Shown here piece by piece: positions 44,692 through 53,247 of a DNA stretch of 64,000 nt. Source of the DNA: Mucilaginibacter auburnensis (GTDB lineage: Bacteria; Bacteroidota; Bacteroidia; Sphingobacteriales; Sphingobacteriaceae). Made by a program: the position numbers and the translations under genes. The first letter of the stretch is position 1. Each line of letters begins with the position of its first letter. The stretch lies in the NCBI RefSeq assembly GCF_002797815.1, contig NZ_PGFJ01000001.1:1674001-1738000 (forward strand). Direction: 5' to 3'. The notes beneath the pieces are model-generated. The model worked only from the letters and a program-made list of their open reading frames with translations. It had not been told where the DNA came from and ran no database searches.

Positions 44692-45246
44692 ATGATAACA
44701 GCGCAACTTTGGGAGCATTTGCAAACCCTTGAAAAAGTTATTGATAGTTTAGTGCCTGATATTGAGAAGGCCTGTAATATGGTTAATAATACCATTTCAA
44801 ACGGTGGTAAAGTGCTCATTGCGGGCAATGGTGGCAGCGCGGCAGATGCGCAACATATTGCGGCGGAGTTAAGCGGCAGGTTTTTAAAGGAAAGAAAAGC
44901 GCTGCCGGGCATTGCATTAACAACAGATACATCTGCACTTACTTCAATTGCTAATGATTATGGATATGCCTATGTTTTTTCCCGTCAGGTAGAGGCTTTG
45001 GCTCGTCCCGAAGATCTTTTTATAGGTATATCAACCAGTGGTAACAGCGAGGGTATTTTGAATGCATTCAAATCCGCTCAGGAAGTAGGTTGTGCTACAT
45101 TGGGTTTATCCGGTCGAGATGGTGGAAAAATGAATGAACTATGTGATCTGAATATTGTTATCCCATCTGACGTTACAGCACGTATTCAGGAAATGCACAT
45201 TACCATTGGTCATATTCTTTGCAAGTCGGTTGACGATCTTTTTTAA
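44692..45246 (+). CDS. gmhA: Sedoheptulose-7-phosphate isomerase GmhA
   Basis: First step of ADP-heptose synthesis: sedoheptulose 7-phosphate to manno-heptose 7-phosphate. About 184 residues from the ATG at 44692; a TTG 12 bases earlier is in frame but unlikely. The SIS domain has AGNGGSAADAQHIAAELSG, the ALTTDTSALTSIANDYGY block, the phosphate loop GISTSGNSEGIL and the C-terminal QEMHITIGHILC. It lies 15 bases after hldA. Confidence 0.95.
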   Translation: MITAQLWEHLQTLEKVIDSLVPDIEKACNMVNNTISNGGKVLIAGNGGSAADAQHIAAELSGRFLKERKALPGIALTTDTSALTSIANDYGYAYVFSRQVEALARPEDLFIGISTSGNSEGILNAFKSAQEVGCATLGLSGRDGGKMNELCDLNIVIPSDVTARIQEMHITIGHILCKSVDDLF

Positions 45247-45260
45247 TATTATATCTATCT

Positions 45261-45764
45261 ATGAGAACTCAGTTAGAACATACTCTACTTAATAAAATAA
45301 CTGATATAGCTTCCTTAAAACGGAAGATAGCCATGTGGAAATTTCAGGGTGAGAAGGTTGTTTTTAGTAACGGTGTGTTTGACCTGCTACATACCGGCCA
45401 TATTACTTACCTCACAAAGGCTGCTGAGTTAGGTGAAAGATTGATAATTGGTTTGAATACCGATAGTTCTGTAAAGCGCCTAAAGGGTCCTGAACGGCCA
45501 GTTAATGATCAGAATAGTCGTGCACTACTACTGGCTGCCCTGTTTTTTGTAGATGCTATTGTGTTGTTTGATGATGACACGCCCCTCAACCTCATAACAG
45601 AGTTACAACCCGATATTTTAGTTAAAGGCGCCGACTATACCATTGACAAAATTGTTGGCGCAAAAGAGGTTTTAGCTAACGGCGGTGAGGTGAAAACTAT
45701 TGATTTTGTTGATGGATTTTCTTCTACATCTATCATACAAAAAATCAAAGGTAACTTAAGCTAA
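45261..45764 (+). CDS. hldC: Heptose-1-phosphate adenylyltransferase (HldC / RfaE domain II)
   Basis: 167-residue cytidylyltransferase-fold enzyme adding AMP to heptose 1-phosphate. Motifs: VVFSNGVFDLLHTGHITYL (HxGH as HTGH), LIIGLNTDSSVKRLKGPERP, the central PLNLITELQPDILVKGADYT and the C-terminal FSSTSIIQKI. It completes, with HldA, what HldE does in enterobacteria. The phosphatase (GmhB) and epimerase (HldD) are not in the window. Confidence 0.95.
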   Translation: MRTQLEHTLLNKITDIASLKRKIAMWKFQGEKVVFSNGVFDLLHTGHITYLTKAAELGERLIIGLNTDSSVKRLKGPERPVNDQNSRALLLAALFFVDAIVLFDDDTPLNLITELQPDILVKGADYTIDKIVGAKEVLANGGEVKTIDFVDGFSSTSIIQKIKGNLS

Positions 45765-45808
45765 AGCGCAGTTAACTTAAATGTTTATCTTTGGCTTTGC
45801 TATTAATT

Positions 45809-46408
45809 ATGGTTAGCCAAAACTGCAACAAAATATTTGAACAGGTTATTACAGACTATCATCAGTTTAATGATATTGACCTGGTCCCTCAAAATCCTTT
45901 CCAAACAGGTACTTTAGAAAACCTTTTGTATGACAAATGCTGGATAGATACAGCGCAATGGCATATGGAGGATGAAATACGCAATCCGTCAATTGAACCA
46001 GGGGCCGCCGTTCAATGGAAACGACGCATAGATAAATCAAACCAGGATCGTACCGATATTGTAGAGGTTATAGATGACTATTTTTACACCAAATATCAAA
46101 ACATCCAACCTAAAGAGTCTGCCAGGTTCAATACCGAAAGCCCGGCCGGAGCAATAGACCGTCTTTCAATATTACAACTTAAAATATACCACATGCGCGA
46201 GCAAGCCGAGCGTACGGATATTAGCGAAGAACAACGTGAAAAGAATACCACTAAGCTTGACATTTTGTTGCAACAGCGCGAAGACCTTTCGTTAGCTATT
46301 GATGAGTTGTTGGAGGATATAGAAAAAGGGGATAAGTATATGAAGGTGTACAGGCAAATGAAGATGTACAATGACCCTGATCTCAACCCCGTGCTTTACA
46401 AAAAATAA
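45809..46408 (+). CDS. DUF4254 family protein
   Basis: About 199 residues from the ATG at 45809 (MVSQNCNKIFEQV); an in-frame TTG at 45791 would add six hydrophobic residues. Family blocks: WHMEDEIRNPSIEPG, KRRIDKSNQDRTDIVEVID, ESPAGAIDRLSILQLKIYHM. It is mostly helical and soluble with a charged second half, function unknown. It lies between hldC and a glycosyltransferase 9 gene, 3 bases before the latter, so a role in LPS or heptose transfer is likely from context. Confidence 0.88.
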   Translation: MVSQNCNKIFEQVITDYHQFNDIDLVPQNPFQTGTLENLLYDKCWIDTAQWHMEDEIRNPSIEPGAAVQWKRRIDKSNQDRTDIVEVIDDYFYTKYQNIQPKESARFNTESPAGAIDRLSILQLKIYHMREQAERTDISEEQREKNTTKLDILLQQREDLSLAIDELLEDIEKGDKYMKVYRQMKMYNDPDLNPVLYKK

Positions 46409-46411
46409 TAA

Positions 46412-47440
46412 ATGAGTACCCCCAGGCACATACTGGTGATGCGTTTTTCGGCAATGGGCGACGTTGCCATGACCGTGCCTGTTATTAAGGCTTTATTAAA
46501 CCAGCATCCGGATGTCGTTGTAACATTTGTTTCACGTGCCGGCTTCAGGCAGTTTTTTGCTGATATTCCAAGGCTTAATTACTTCGCTGTTGATTTGAAT
46601 GGCGAGCATAAGGATTTTCCGGGAATCTTAAAATTAAGCAAACAACTAAAAGCCCAAGGTAAATATGCCGCCGTTGCCGATTTACATAACAACCTTCGGT
46701 CAAATATCCTGGGCTTTTTGTTTAAATTTTCGGGTGTACGCGTAAAGCAGGTTGATAAAGGCCGAAACGAGAAGAAATTACTTACCCGTTTTCCTGATAA
46801 GGTTTTAAAACCCTTAAAGCGAACCGTTCAGCGTTACGCGGATGTGTTTACTGAACTGGGCTTCCCCGTTGTTTTAGACAATCAGCTTATCAGGTCAGAA
46901 CAGTCATTACCTACAGCAGTAAAAGAGTTATTCGGAGAGAAACAAATGGCCTGGATAGGCGTTGCGCCCTTTGCCCAACATGTTGGCAAAATATATCCTC
47001 CCGAAAAAATGGAAACGGTGCTGCGACTGTTGCAGCAATGTCAGGTTAAAGTGTTTCTGTTCGGTGGATCGCCGCGCGAAAAAGAGATCTGTGAGCAGTG
47101 GGAAAAAGATTTTACTAATGTAATATCAACGGTAAACCGTTTAAATATGCAACTGGAGTTGCAGTTGATAAGTAATTTAAACGTTATGCTGAGTATGGAT
47201 TCTGCAGGTATGCATTTAGCCTCTTTATGCGGGGTGCCTGCAGTGTCTGTTTGGGGAGCAACCCATCACTTTGCCGGTTTTTTAGGCTATGGCCAGTCCG
47301 AAGAGAATATTGTTGCTGATGATTTAGAATGTCGCCCATGCTCTATATATGGTAATAAACCTTGTTTTCGTAAAGATTACGCCTGCATGCATAACATAAT
47401 GCCCGATGTAATTGTAAATAAATTGCTCAAATTTGTATAA
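46412..47440 (+). CDS. Glycosyltransferase family 9 (heptosyltransferase-like)
   Basis: 342-residue GT-B enzyme of the WaaC/WaaF/RfaF group, transferring ADP-activated heptose to LPS core or lipid. Motifs: HILVMRFSAMGDVAMTVPVI at the start and, in the C-terminal nucleotide-binding half, MDSAGMHLASLCGVPAVSVWG followed by ADDLECRPCSIYGNKPC. A cytosolic peripheral membrane location is expected. It follows the DUF4254 gene by 3 bases and its stop overlaps the next ATG by one base. Confidence 0.93.
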   Translation: MSTPRHILVMRFSAMGDVAMTVPVIKALLNQHPDVVVTFVSRAGFRQFFADIPRLNYFAVDLNGEHKDFPGILKLSKQLKAQGKYAAVADLHNNLRSNILGFLFKFSGVRVKQVDKGRNEKKLLTRFPDKVLKPLKRTVQRYADVFTELGFPVVLDNQLIRSEQSLPTAVKELFGEKQMAWIGVAPFAQHVGKIYPPEKMETVLRLLQQCQVKVFLFGGSPREKEICEQWEKDFTNVISTVNRLNMQLELQLISNLNVMLSMDSAGMHLASLCGVPAVSVWGATHHFAGFLGYGQSEENIVADDLECRPCSIYGNKPCFRKDYACMHNIMPDVIVNKLLKFV

Positions 47441-48072
47441 TGGCAAAGCGCTTATCGTTTTTAGCATTTTTCATATTATTAGGCTGTACAACCTTAAACG
47501 CCCAGATATTGTATGGTGTGAGGGTTGCCGGTGGTTTTGCTTACCAGCAGGTTAAAAGTACTTCAGTTAGAGTAACAGGCGGTAGTGTTAAAACGTTTAA
47601 CATTTATGGTTTTGCTCAAGCTCCGCTAAACAATGATTTTTGGTTAAGTGCATCTTTAGGAATAACCAATAAGGGCTCAATTGTATATGATGATGCCCTT
47701 ACTACTACCACCCGTTTAACTTATATTGAGTTGCCAGTTAGCGTGCTTAAAAAGTTTAATATACCTAACACCGGTTGGTTTTTTATAGGGGCAGGTGGGT
47801 ATGCAGCTATGGGATTGAAAGGACGGCTTGATTTTGAAACGCCCGGAAGTAATACATTCGATGTTGTGCGGTATGGTAAAGACAACGATGCGAAGCGTTT
47901 TGATACAGGACTTTCTTTTTCTACCGGCTTTGAGCTAAGAAATAAGCTGGTTTTTAATGTTGGATATTCTTTAGGCTTAAATAATATTGCTTCAGAGCCT
48001 CAACAAGCCACCGGCACAAGTACCGTAAAAAACAGGATATTTACCGTAGGTTTAGGATATATAATTAAATAA
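47440..48072 (+). CDS. Outer-membrane beta-barrel protein (PorT/OmpW-like)
   Basis: 210 residues with a signal peptide (RLSFLAFFILLGCTTLNA, cleaved before Gln). The mature part is a series of amphipathic strands (YGVRVAGGFAYQQVKS, FWLSASLGITNKGSIV, TRLTYIELPVSVLKKF, GWFFIGAGGYAAMGLKG) and ends in FTVGLGYIIK, a plausible barrel terminus. This is the small 'outer membrane beta-barrel' group of Bacteroidetes. It is translationally coupled to the glycosyltransferase gene (TAATG overlap). Confidence 0.88.
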   Translation: MAKRLSFLAFFILLGCTTLNAQILYGVRVAGGFAYQQVKSTSVRVTGGSVKTFNIYGFAQAPLNNDFWLSASLGITNKGSIVYDDALTTTTRLTYIELPVSVLKKFNIPNTGWFFIGAGGYAAMGLKGRLDFETPGSNTFDVVRYGKDNDAKRFDTGLSFSTGFELRNKLVFNVGYSLGLNNIASEPQQATGTSTVKNRIFTVGLGYIIK

Positions 48073-48080
48073 ATATCGCT

Positions 48081-48560
48081 ATGAAAAAACTTATAATTAT
48101 AAGGCATGCTAAAGCTACACATGAAACAGGTTATGAAGATTTTGAGCGACCGCTAACCCAAAGAGGTTTACATGATGCCGCTGTGGTTGCCGGGCGTTTA
48201 AAAGAGACGGAGCACGTGCCACAGATGCTGGTATCAAGCCCTGCTTTAAGAACTATTAGTACCGCCCATATCTTTTCACAGCATCTTGACCTGTCCGCGG
48301 CAGGAGAAATAAAAGCTATTTATGAGGCTGATGTTGACGATCTGTATGAAGTAGTAACGCAATTGCCTGATGAAGTTGATTGTATAGGACTGGTGGGGCA
48401 TAACCCGGCTTTAGGTCAGTTGTTGTATTATTTTAGCGGTGCCGCGCATGATGTACCTACCTGTGCCGTGGCTGTTATTGAATTTGATACCAACATTTGG
48501 GAGGCCGTAACAGCCAACAGTGGCCAGCTTGTTTATTACGATTATCCTAAAAATATTTAA
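48081..48560 (+). CDS. sixA: SixA-type phosphohistidine phosphatase
   Basis: 159-residue histidine phosphatase family protein. The N-terminal RHAKATHE catalytic box (LIIIRHAKATHETG) holds the nucleophile His; VSSPALRTISTAHIF supplies the conserved Arg; GLVGHNPALGQLLYYF holds the second catalytic His. SixA proteins dephosphorylate Hpt domains or phosphotransferase His. An Hpt protein gene occurs 8.9 kb upstream. The gene closes the heptose/envelope run, and its end overlaps ispD by 4 bases. Confidence 0.9.
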   Translation: MKKLIIIRHAKATHETGYEDFERPLTQRGLHDAAVVAGRLKETEHVPQMLVSSPALRTISTAHIFSQHLDLSAAGEIKAIYEADVDDLYEVVTQLPDEVDCIGLVGHNPALGQLLYYFSGAAHDVPTCAVAVIEFDTNIWEAVTANSGQLVYYDYPKNI

Positions 48561-49246
48561 CTGCCTGCATCTTCGCGACCTTTTAAAATCAGCTCCGCAA
48601 TAGCGATGTCTTCCGGGAAGGTGATTTTGATGTTTTGATTGTCGCCCTCAATAAGGTGTATTTTAAAACCTGCAGCTTCAACTACGCTTGCATCATCAGT
48701 AAACACATCGCTGTAGGTTTGCAAATAGGCCCGCTTTAACTGTTTGTATTGAAATATTTGAGGTGTTTGCACCAGGTAGATCTCATCGCGTTTCAAACTT
48801 GCTGATAAACCGTTTTTTAGTTGACGTATGGAATCACGACTTTTAACGGCTACAATAGCGTTTCCTGTTTCAGCCGCCTGTTGGTAAGCAGCATCTATTA
48901 GTTGGCTGTTAATTAGTGGTCTAACTGCGTCATGAACTGCTATCAAGCTATTATGATCGGAGATAAGCTCAAAAGCTGCCTTTACAGACTGGAAGCGGGT
49001 TTCGCCGCCTGTTGCCAAGATGTAGTCAATATTAAAATTATGTGTATTACACAACTGTTTCCAATAGTCGTGAAATCCCTTTGGCAACGCTAAAATTAAA
49101 TGTGGTTTTGAAGCGCTGTTATAAAACGCCAGCAAGGTGTGCATCAAAACAGGTAAACCGTTTACCGAAAGAAACTGCTTTGGCACTGTTGTACCCATCC
49201 GGGTGCCTGAGCCACCGGCAACAATAATAGCGTAGTTTTGAGACAT
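48557..49246 (-). CDS. ispD: 2-C-methyl-D-erythritol 4-phosphate cytidylyltransferase
   Basis: MEP-pathway enzyme of isoprenoid synthesis. The 229-residue protein shows the nucleotide-binding start IIVAGGSGTRMGTTVPKQF, the central VHDAVRPLINSQLI and AVKSRDSIRQL blocks, LVQTPQIFQYKQLKRAYLQ, and the closing TFPEDIAIAELIL. Other isoprenoid genes are not in the window. It is convergent with sixA and separated from queA by a long palindrome. Confidence 0.96.
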   Translation of the reverse strand: MSQNYAIIVAGGSGTRMGTTVPKQFLSVNGLPVLMHTLLAFYNSASKPHLILALPKGFHDYWKQLCNTHNFNIDYILATGGETRFQSVKAAFELISDHNSLIAVHDAVRPLINSQLIDAAYQQAAETGNAIVAVKSRDSIRQLKNGLSASLKRDEIYLVQTPQIFQYKQLKRAYLQTYSDVFTDDASVVEAAGFKIHLIEGDNQNIKITFPEDIAIAELILKGREDAGS

Positions 49247-49294
49247 GAGATTCAGGAATTAAGAGTCAAGACTACAGCACCCACCACTTAAAAT

Positions 49295-49333
49295 ATAGAT
49301 GTAAGATTTAAAGGTCTTAAATCTTACATCTAT
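49295..49333. repeat. Perfect 17-bp-arm palindrome between queA and ispD
   Basis: Arms at 49295-49311 and 49317-49333 (ATAGATGTAAGATTTAA and its complement) with a 5-base loop. It lies 14 bases after the queA stop on the minus strand. It could be a queA terminator, but only a short T-containing stretch (ATATTTTAA) follows. A nearby TTAAGAGTCAAGAC (49259-49272) resembles the leader of the long palindromic repeats. Confidence 0.75.
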
Positions 49334-49347
49334 AATCTTGAATCTGT

Positions 49348-50397
49348 TTATATGATTAACATCGCATCGCCATAGCTGTAAAAGCGATATTTTTCTTTTA
49401 TGGCTATCTCGTAAGCATTCATTACGTTTTCATAACCGCCAAATGCTGCAATCATCATCAATAATGTTGATTCAGGTGTGTGGAAGTTAGTGATCATGCA
49501 GTTAGCAATGCTGAAATCGTAAGGAGGGAAGATAAACTTGCTCGTCCAGTCGTTGATTGGTTTTAAACTCTTGCTTGCAGAAACCGCAGACTCGATAGCA
49601 CGCATACTGGTTGTGCCTACAGCGCAAACGCGTTTTTTACGCTCAATGGCACGGTTAACTATATTGGCTTGTTTTTCTTCAATAATGATCTGCTCCGAAT
49701 CCATTTTGTGTTTGGTCAAATCCTCTACCTCAACCGGGCGGAAAGTGCCTAAACCAACGTGAAGCGTAACTTCTGCAAATTCAACACCTTTCAGCTCAAG
49801 GCGTTTCATTAACTCGCGGCTAAAGTGTAAACCAGCGGTAGGGGCGGCAACTGCACCCTCGTGCTTGGCATAAATGGTTTGGTAACGCTCTTTGTCTTCG
49901 GATGTGGCTTTACGTTTGATGTATTTTGGCAGTGGTGTTTCGCCTAATATTTCAACGTTACGACGGAACTCTTCGTCGGTACCGTCAAACAAAAAGCGGA
50001 TGGTGCGGCCGCGTGAAGTGGTGTTATCAACAACCTCAGCAATTAAAAGGTCGTCATCGCCAAAATATAATTTATTACCAACGCGTATTTTACGAGCCGG
50101 ATCAACCAATACGTCCCAAAGGCGTAATTCTTTGTTTAACTCTCTTAAAAGAAAAACCTCAATAGTGGCTCCGGTTTTCTCTTTGTTACCGTACATACGG
50201 GCCGGAAATACCTTTGTATTGTTAAGGATCATTACGTCCTGATCATCAAAATAGTCAAGCACGTCTTTAAAAACCTTATGCTCAATTTTCCCTGAATCGC
50301 GGTGTAAAACCATTAAACGGGCCTCATCACGCTGATCAGATGGTGTGTGGGCTATAAGTGATTCGGGTAGATTGAATTTAAATTGAGATAACTTCAT
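49348..50397 (-). CDS. queA: tRNA preQ1(34) S-adenosylmethionine ribosyltransferase-isomerase
   Basis: 349-residue enzyme that builds epoxyqueuosine on tRNA. It has the family start [41 protein letters not shown], and the [10 protein letters not shown] and [16 protein letters not shown] blocks, with the C-terminal [10 protein letters not shown] and [17 protein letters not shown]. No other queuosine gene adjoins it. The upstream gap carries two tandem TAnnTTTG boxes. Confidence 0.97.
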   Translation of the reverse strand: MKLSQFKFNLPESLIAHTPSDQRDEARLMVLHRDSGKIEHKVFKDVLDYFDDQDVMILNNTKVFPARMYGNKEKTGATIEVFLLRELNKELRLWDVLVDPARKIRVGNKLYFGDDDLLIAEVVDNTTSRGRTIRFLFDGTDEEFRRNVEILGETPLPKYIKRKATSEDKERYQTIYAKHEGAVAAPTAGLHFSRELMKRLELKGVEFAEVTLHVGLGTFRPVEVEDLTKHKMDSEQIIIEEKQANIVNRAIERKKRVCAVGTTSMRAIESAVSASKSLKPINDWTSKFIFPPYDFSIANCMITNFHTPESTLLMMIAAFGGYENVMNAYEIAIKEKYRFYSYGDAMLII

Positions 50398-50426
50398 TGT
50401 TTATATAAATATGAATTTTCAGGGCG

Positions 50427-50442
50427 CAAATGTACAAATATA
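50427..50442 (-). promoter_or_regulatory. Tandem -7 boxes upstream of queA
   Basis: On the minus strand TATATTTG (50435-50442) directly followed by TACATTTG (50427-50434), both exact TAnnTTTG. The proximal one lies 29 bases before the ATG. No matching -33 TTG was found. Confidence 0.4.
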
Positions 50443-50654
50443 TTTACTGATAATAATGATTATATTTTGATGTTTAAGCTTATACCATAGTTAATTACAT
50501 ATACTTACACATTCATGATTTAAATGTTTAAGTTTATTTAATTAATTGGTGTAACTTCAATGCGGTAAACACATCTAATATATAACAGCAATTTTTAAAT
50601 TCGGTTTAAAAAACTGTCAAACATATTCAGAGTAAGGTAGTCCAGTAATTACAT

Positions 50655-51902
50655 ATGCTATTTTTAAAACTTTTCAGGGAAAGCTTTTTGTTCGCGTTTG
50701 ATGCATTAAGGCAAAACCGTTTGCGCACCATGTTATCATTACTTGGGGTTACCATTGGTATATTTACTATCATAGCGGTGTTCTCTGCTGTTGATACCCT
50801 ACGTGATAACCTGCAAAGTAGCGTTGATAAGTTGGGCAGTAATAGTGTATATGTTGAAAAGTGGCCATGGGTGTCTGACGGACAATTTCCATGGTGGAAA
50901 TATATGCAGCGACCAGTAGCAAAAATTAAAGATTTTACCGAGTTACAACGCCGCAGCCAAACAGCCGAAGCTATCTCTTATGAAGTGAGTATTGATAACC
51001 GCACCATTAAGTATAACAGTAATTCTGTTGAAGGAGCGCAGATCTATGCTACCTCACATGATCATAATAAAACCTGGAACTTTGATTTTGAGGATGGCCG
51101 CTATTTTACCGACATGGAATCGCGGACAGGATCGCCGGTTGCAATTATTGGTCATGATATTGCCGACAATCTTTTCCCGGGCGGTAATGGCATTGGCAAG
51201 AAAATAAAAGTAATGGGCCGTTATGTAACCATTATTGGTGTTTTCAAAAAAGAGGGTGAGGATATGTTAGGCATATCAAGCGATAAGCAGGTGTTGATCC
51301 CGCTTAATTTTGCGAGAAATGTAATAGATGTTCAGAATGAGAAATACGGCCCGTCTGTAGTTGTGAAGGGTAAAGCCGGCATTCCAATGGAAGAGGTGTT
51401 AGGAGAGTTACATGGTTTAATGCGCTCTATACGTAGCTTGAAACCCGGACAAGACGATAACTTTGCTTTAAATGAAAGCACCATGCTAACGGCACAGTTA
51501 GACATTGTGTTTACTATCATAAAGAAAGTGGGTTTCATTATTGGTTTGTTCTCTATTTTGGTAGGTGGTTTTGGTATAGCCAATATCATGTTCGTTTCTG
51601 TTAAGGAACGTACCAACATCATTGGTATTCAAAAATCATTAGGTGCTAAGAACTACTTCATTATGCTACAGTTCTTAATTGAGGCTGTTGTACTTTGCCT
51701 TATGGGTGGAGTATTGGGATTGCTGTTTGTGTACGGAGGAACGTTGCTCGTAACCGCTGCTGCAGATATAACAGTAAAGCTTTATCTGAAAAATATCTTG
51801 ATAGGTATATTCTCATCGCTTGGAATTGGCATTTTAGCCGGCATTATACCTGCCTGGTTTGCAGCCAAGCTTGACCCGGTGGAAGCCATCAGAACAAACT
51901 AA
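50655..51902 (+). CDS. ABC transporter permease, MacB/FtsX type
   Basis: 415-residue inner-membrane permease with the four-helix MacB topology: TM1 at about 22-45 (MLSLLGVTIGIFTIIAVFSA), a large extracytoplasmic MacB periplasmic core domain (about 46-280) and three C-terminal helices in the FtsX domain (IGLFSILVGGFGIANIMFVS, VVLCLMGGVLGLLFVYGG, GIGILAGIIPAWFAAKLDPVEAI). The ending with DPVEAIR is typical. The ATPase and adaptor partners are not adjacent, so an orphan permease must recruit them from elsewhere. Confidence 0.93.
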   Translation: MLFLKLFRESFLFAFDALRQNRLRTMLSLLGVTIGIFTIIAVFSAVDTLRDNLQSSVDKLGSNSVYVEKWPWVSDGQFPWWKYMQRPVAKIKDFTELQRRSQTAEAISYEVSIDNRTIKYNSNSVEGAQIYATSHDHNKTWNFDFEDGRYFTDMESRTGSPVAIIGHDIADNLFPGGNGIGKKIKVMGRYVTIIGVFKKEGEDMLGISSDKQVLIPLNFARNVIDVQNEKYGPSVVVKGKAGIPMEEVLGELHGLMRSIRSLKPGQDDNFALNESTMLTAQLDIVFTIIKKVGFIIGLFSILVGGFGIANIMFVSVKERTNIIGIQKSLGAKNYFIMLQFLIEAVVLCLMGGVLGLLFVYGGTLLVTAAADITVKLYLKNILIGIFSSLGIGILAGIIPAWFAAKLDPVEAIRTN

Positions 51903-51910
51903 GCGTAATT

Positions 51911-52549
51911 TTACCGTTTAAACTTATCTGCAAATTGCTGCAGATGAGCTTTTAAACCCGACCAGTTTTCCTGTTCGATCAGATTTTTGTCAAACAAAGC
52001 ACCGGCCATTCCGTAGCCATCAGCTCCGGCTTTTTTGTAATCGTCAATATTTTTAAGCGTGATGCCACCTGTGGGCGCTAATTTTATTTTATTAAGCGGA
52101 GCTTTTACTTCTTTAATGTATGCCGGGCCCATCATTGTAGCAGGGAACACTTTTACCATGTATGCGCCCATTTCCCAGGCATTATAAATTTCGGTAGGGG
52201 TAAAGGCACCCGGAAAGATAGGTACATCTTTTTTAACACAGCTCTCAATTACGTTTTGATTAACAACAGGAGTGACTATAAATTGAGCGCCAGCATTCAG
52301 GGCGGCGTTCAATTCGTTTATGTTGCAAACGGTTCCGGCACCTACATTTAATTTATCGCCAAAATTTTCAGCTATAAATTTTATCATTTCAGTCGCGCCA
52401 TTGGTATTCATGGTTATTTCTATGGTTGTTAATCCGGCATCCGCATAAACAGAAAGAATGTTTTTAATGGTGTTGAACGGCATACCTCTAACTATGCCGA
52501 TGATAGGTACTTTTAAAAATAACTCTTCCGAAAAACTCTGCTGTTTCAT
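51911..52549 (-). CDS. eda: KDPG/KHG aldolase (2-dehydro-3-deoxy-phosphogluconate aldolase)
   Basis: 212-residue class I aldolase cleaving KDPG to pyruvate and glyceraldehyde 3-phosphate. It has the active-site Glu in TTIEITMNT, the phosphate loop region VGAGTVCN, and the Schiff-base Lys in GAYMVKVFPATMMG preceded by FPGAFTPTEI, with LAPTGGITLKN near the end. It could finish hexuronate breakdown begun by the uronate isomerase at 29.8 kb. It is convergent with the MacB-like permease gene. Confidence 0.95.
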   Translation of the reverse strand: MKQQSFSEELFLKVPIIGIVRGMPFNTIKNILSVYADAGLTTIEITMNTNGATEMIKFIAENFGDKLNVGAGTVCNINELNAALNAGAQFIVTPVVNQNVIESCVKKDVPIFPGAFTPTEIYNAWEMGAYMVKVFPATMMGPAYIKEVKAPLNKIKLAPTGGITLKNIDDYKKAGADGYGMAGALFDKNLIEQENWSGLKAHLQQFADKFKR

Positions 52550-52571
52550 TGTGTTGAGATGATGGTCAGCG

Positions 52572-52579
52572 CAAATATA
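52572..52579 (-). promoter_or_regulatory. -7 box of eda
   Basis: TATATTTG on the minus strand, an exact TAnnTTTG followed by CGC, 22 bases before the eda ATG at 52549. No clear -33 element. Confidence 0.4.
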
Positions 52580-52604
52580 TAAGGTTCAATTTCAGATAGA
52601 AGGT

Positions 52605-53180
52605 CTACTTGTCGTTTTGCGGAAATATTCTGATGGTATGCATATACCTGCCCAGGTAATAGGTATTAAGCGGAGTTTCTGTAACTCCATCATCTTTACC
52701 CGATGTGGAGTGTAAAAAGGTAATTTCTTTCCCTTGGTCAACCTTTAAAATACCCATGTGCCCAACTACTTTTTTTGTGCTGTCGGTTCCGGTAAATAAT
52801 ATGAGATCGCCGCTTTTCGCGTCTTTTAGGTTGATTCGCCTTTTAACGGAAGCAAATCCAATCGACTGACGCGGTACTGCCACTTTAAAATGATTGAATA
52901 CGTAAGTAATAAAGCCCGAACAATCAAAACCTTTTTTTGGATCGATTGAACCGTAGAGGTATGGTATGCCTTTCAAGGTTTCAGCATAACTTATAAGTGC
53001 TACAGGTGTTAACGCCCCTGTTTGTATGGTTACCGTTGAGTCGCCGGATTGCGGCAATAATGGTGCGACATCTGTAGAGTCGGGTGTAATAGGTTTAGTA
53101 TAAACAAAATCGGGTTTGTCATCACCAACGCACGAATTAAAAGCAATTAAAGCAACAAAAAGATAACGGAACAGCTTCAT
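52605..53180 (-). CDS. NlpC/P60 family lipoprotein peptidase
   Basis: 191-residue cell-wall gamma-D-glutamyl-type peptidase or amidase. The lipoprotein signal RYLFVALIAFNSC gives Cys17 as the lipid site. After a Pro/Thr/Asp-rich linker (about 20-58) the catalytic domain has nucleophile Cys87 (KGFDCSGFITYVFNHF), His141 (VVGHMGIL) and third polar residue His157 (FLHSTSGKDDG). All three are in place. It likely hydrolyses peptidoglycan peptides in the periplasm. Confidence 0.94.
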   Translation of the reverse strand: MKLFRYLFVALIAFNSCVGDDKPDFVYTKPITPDSTDVAPLLPQSGDSTVTIQTGALTPVALISYAETLKGIPYLYGSIDPKKGFDCSGFITYVFNHFKVAVPRQSIGFASVKRRINLKDAKSGDLILFTGTDSTKKVVGHMGILKVDQGKEITFLHSTSGKDDGVTETPLNTYYLGRYMHTIRIFPQNDK

Positions 53181-53247
53181 ATGCGTTATTACATAAAAAG
53201 CGAGGTAATGTTTTTACGATCAATTAAATACAGGCTAGGTTGTGTAT

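Noticed and set aside
49253..49275. TTAAGAGTCAAGAC stretch before ispD as a third palindromic repeat copy
   Set aside because: Only the short leader-like motif is present; the CGTCATTGCGAG arms and core are missing.
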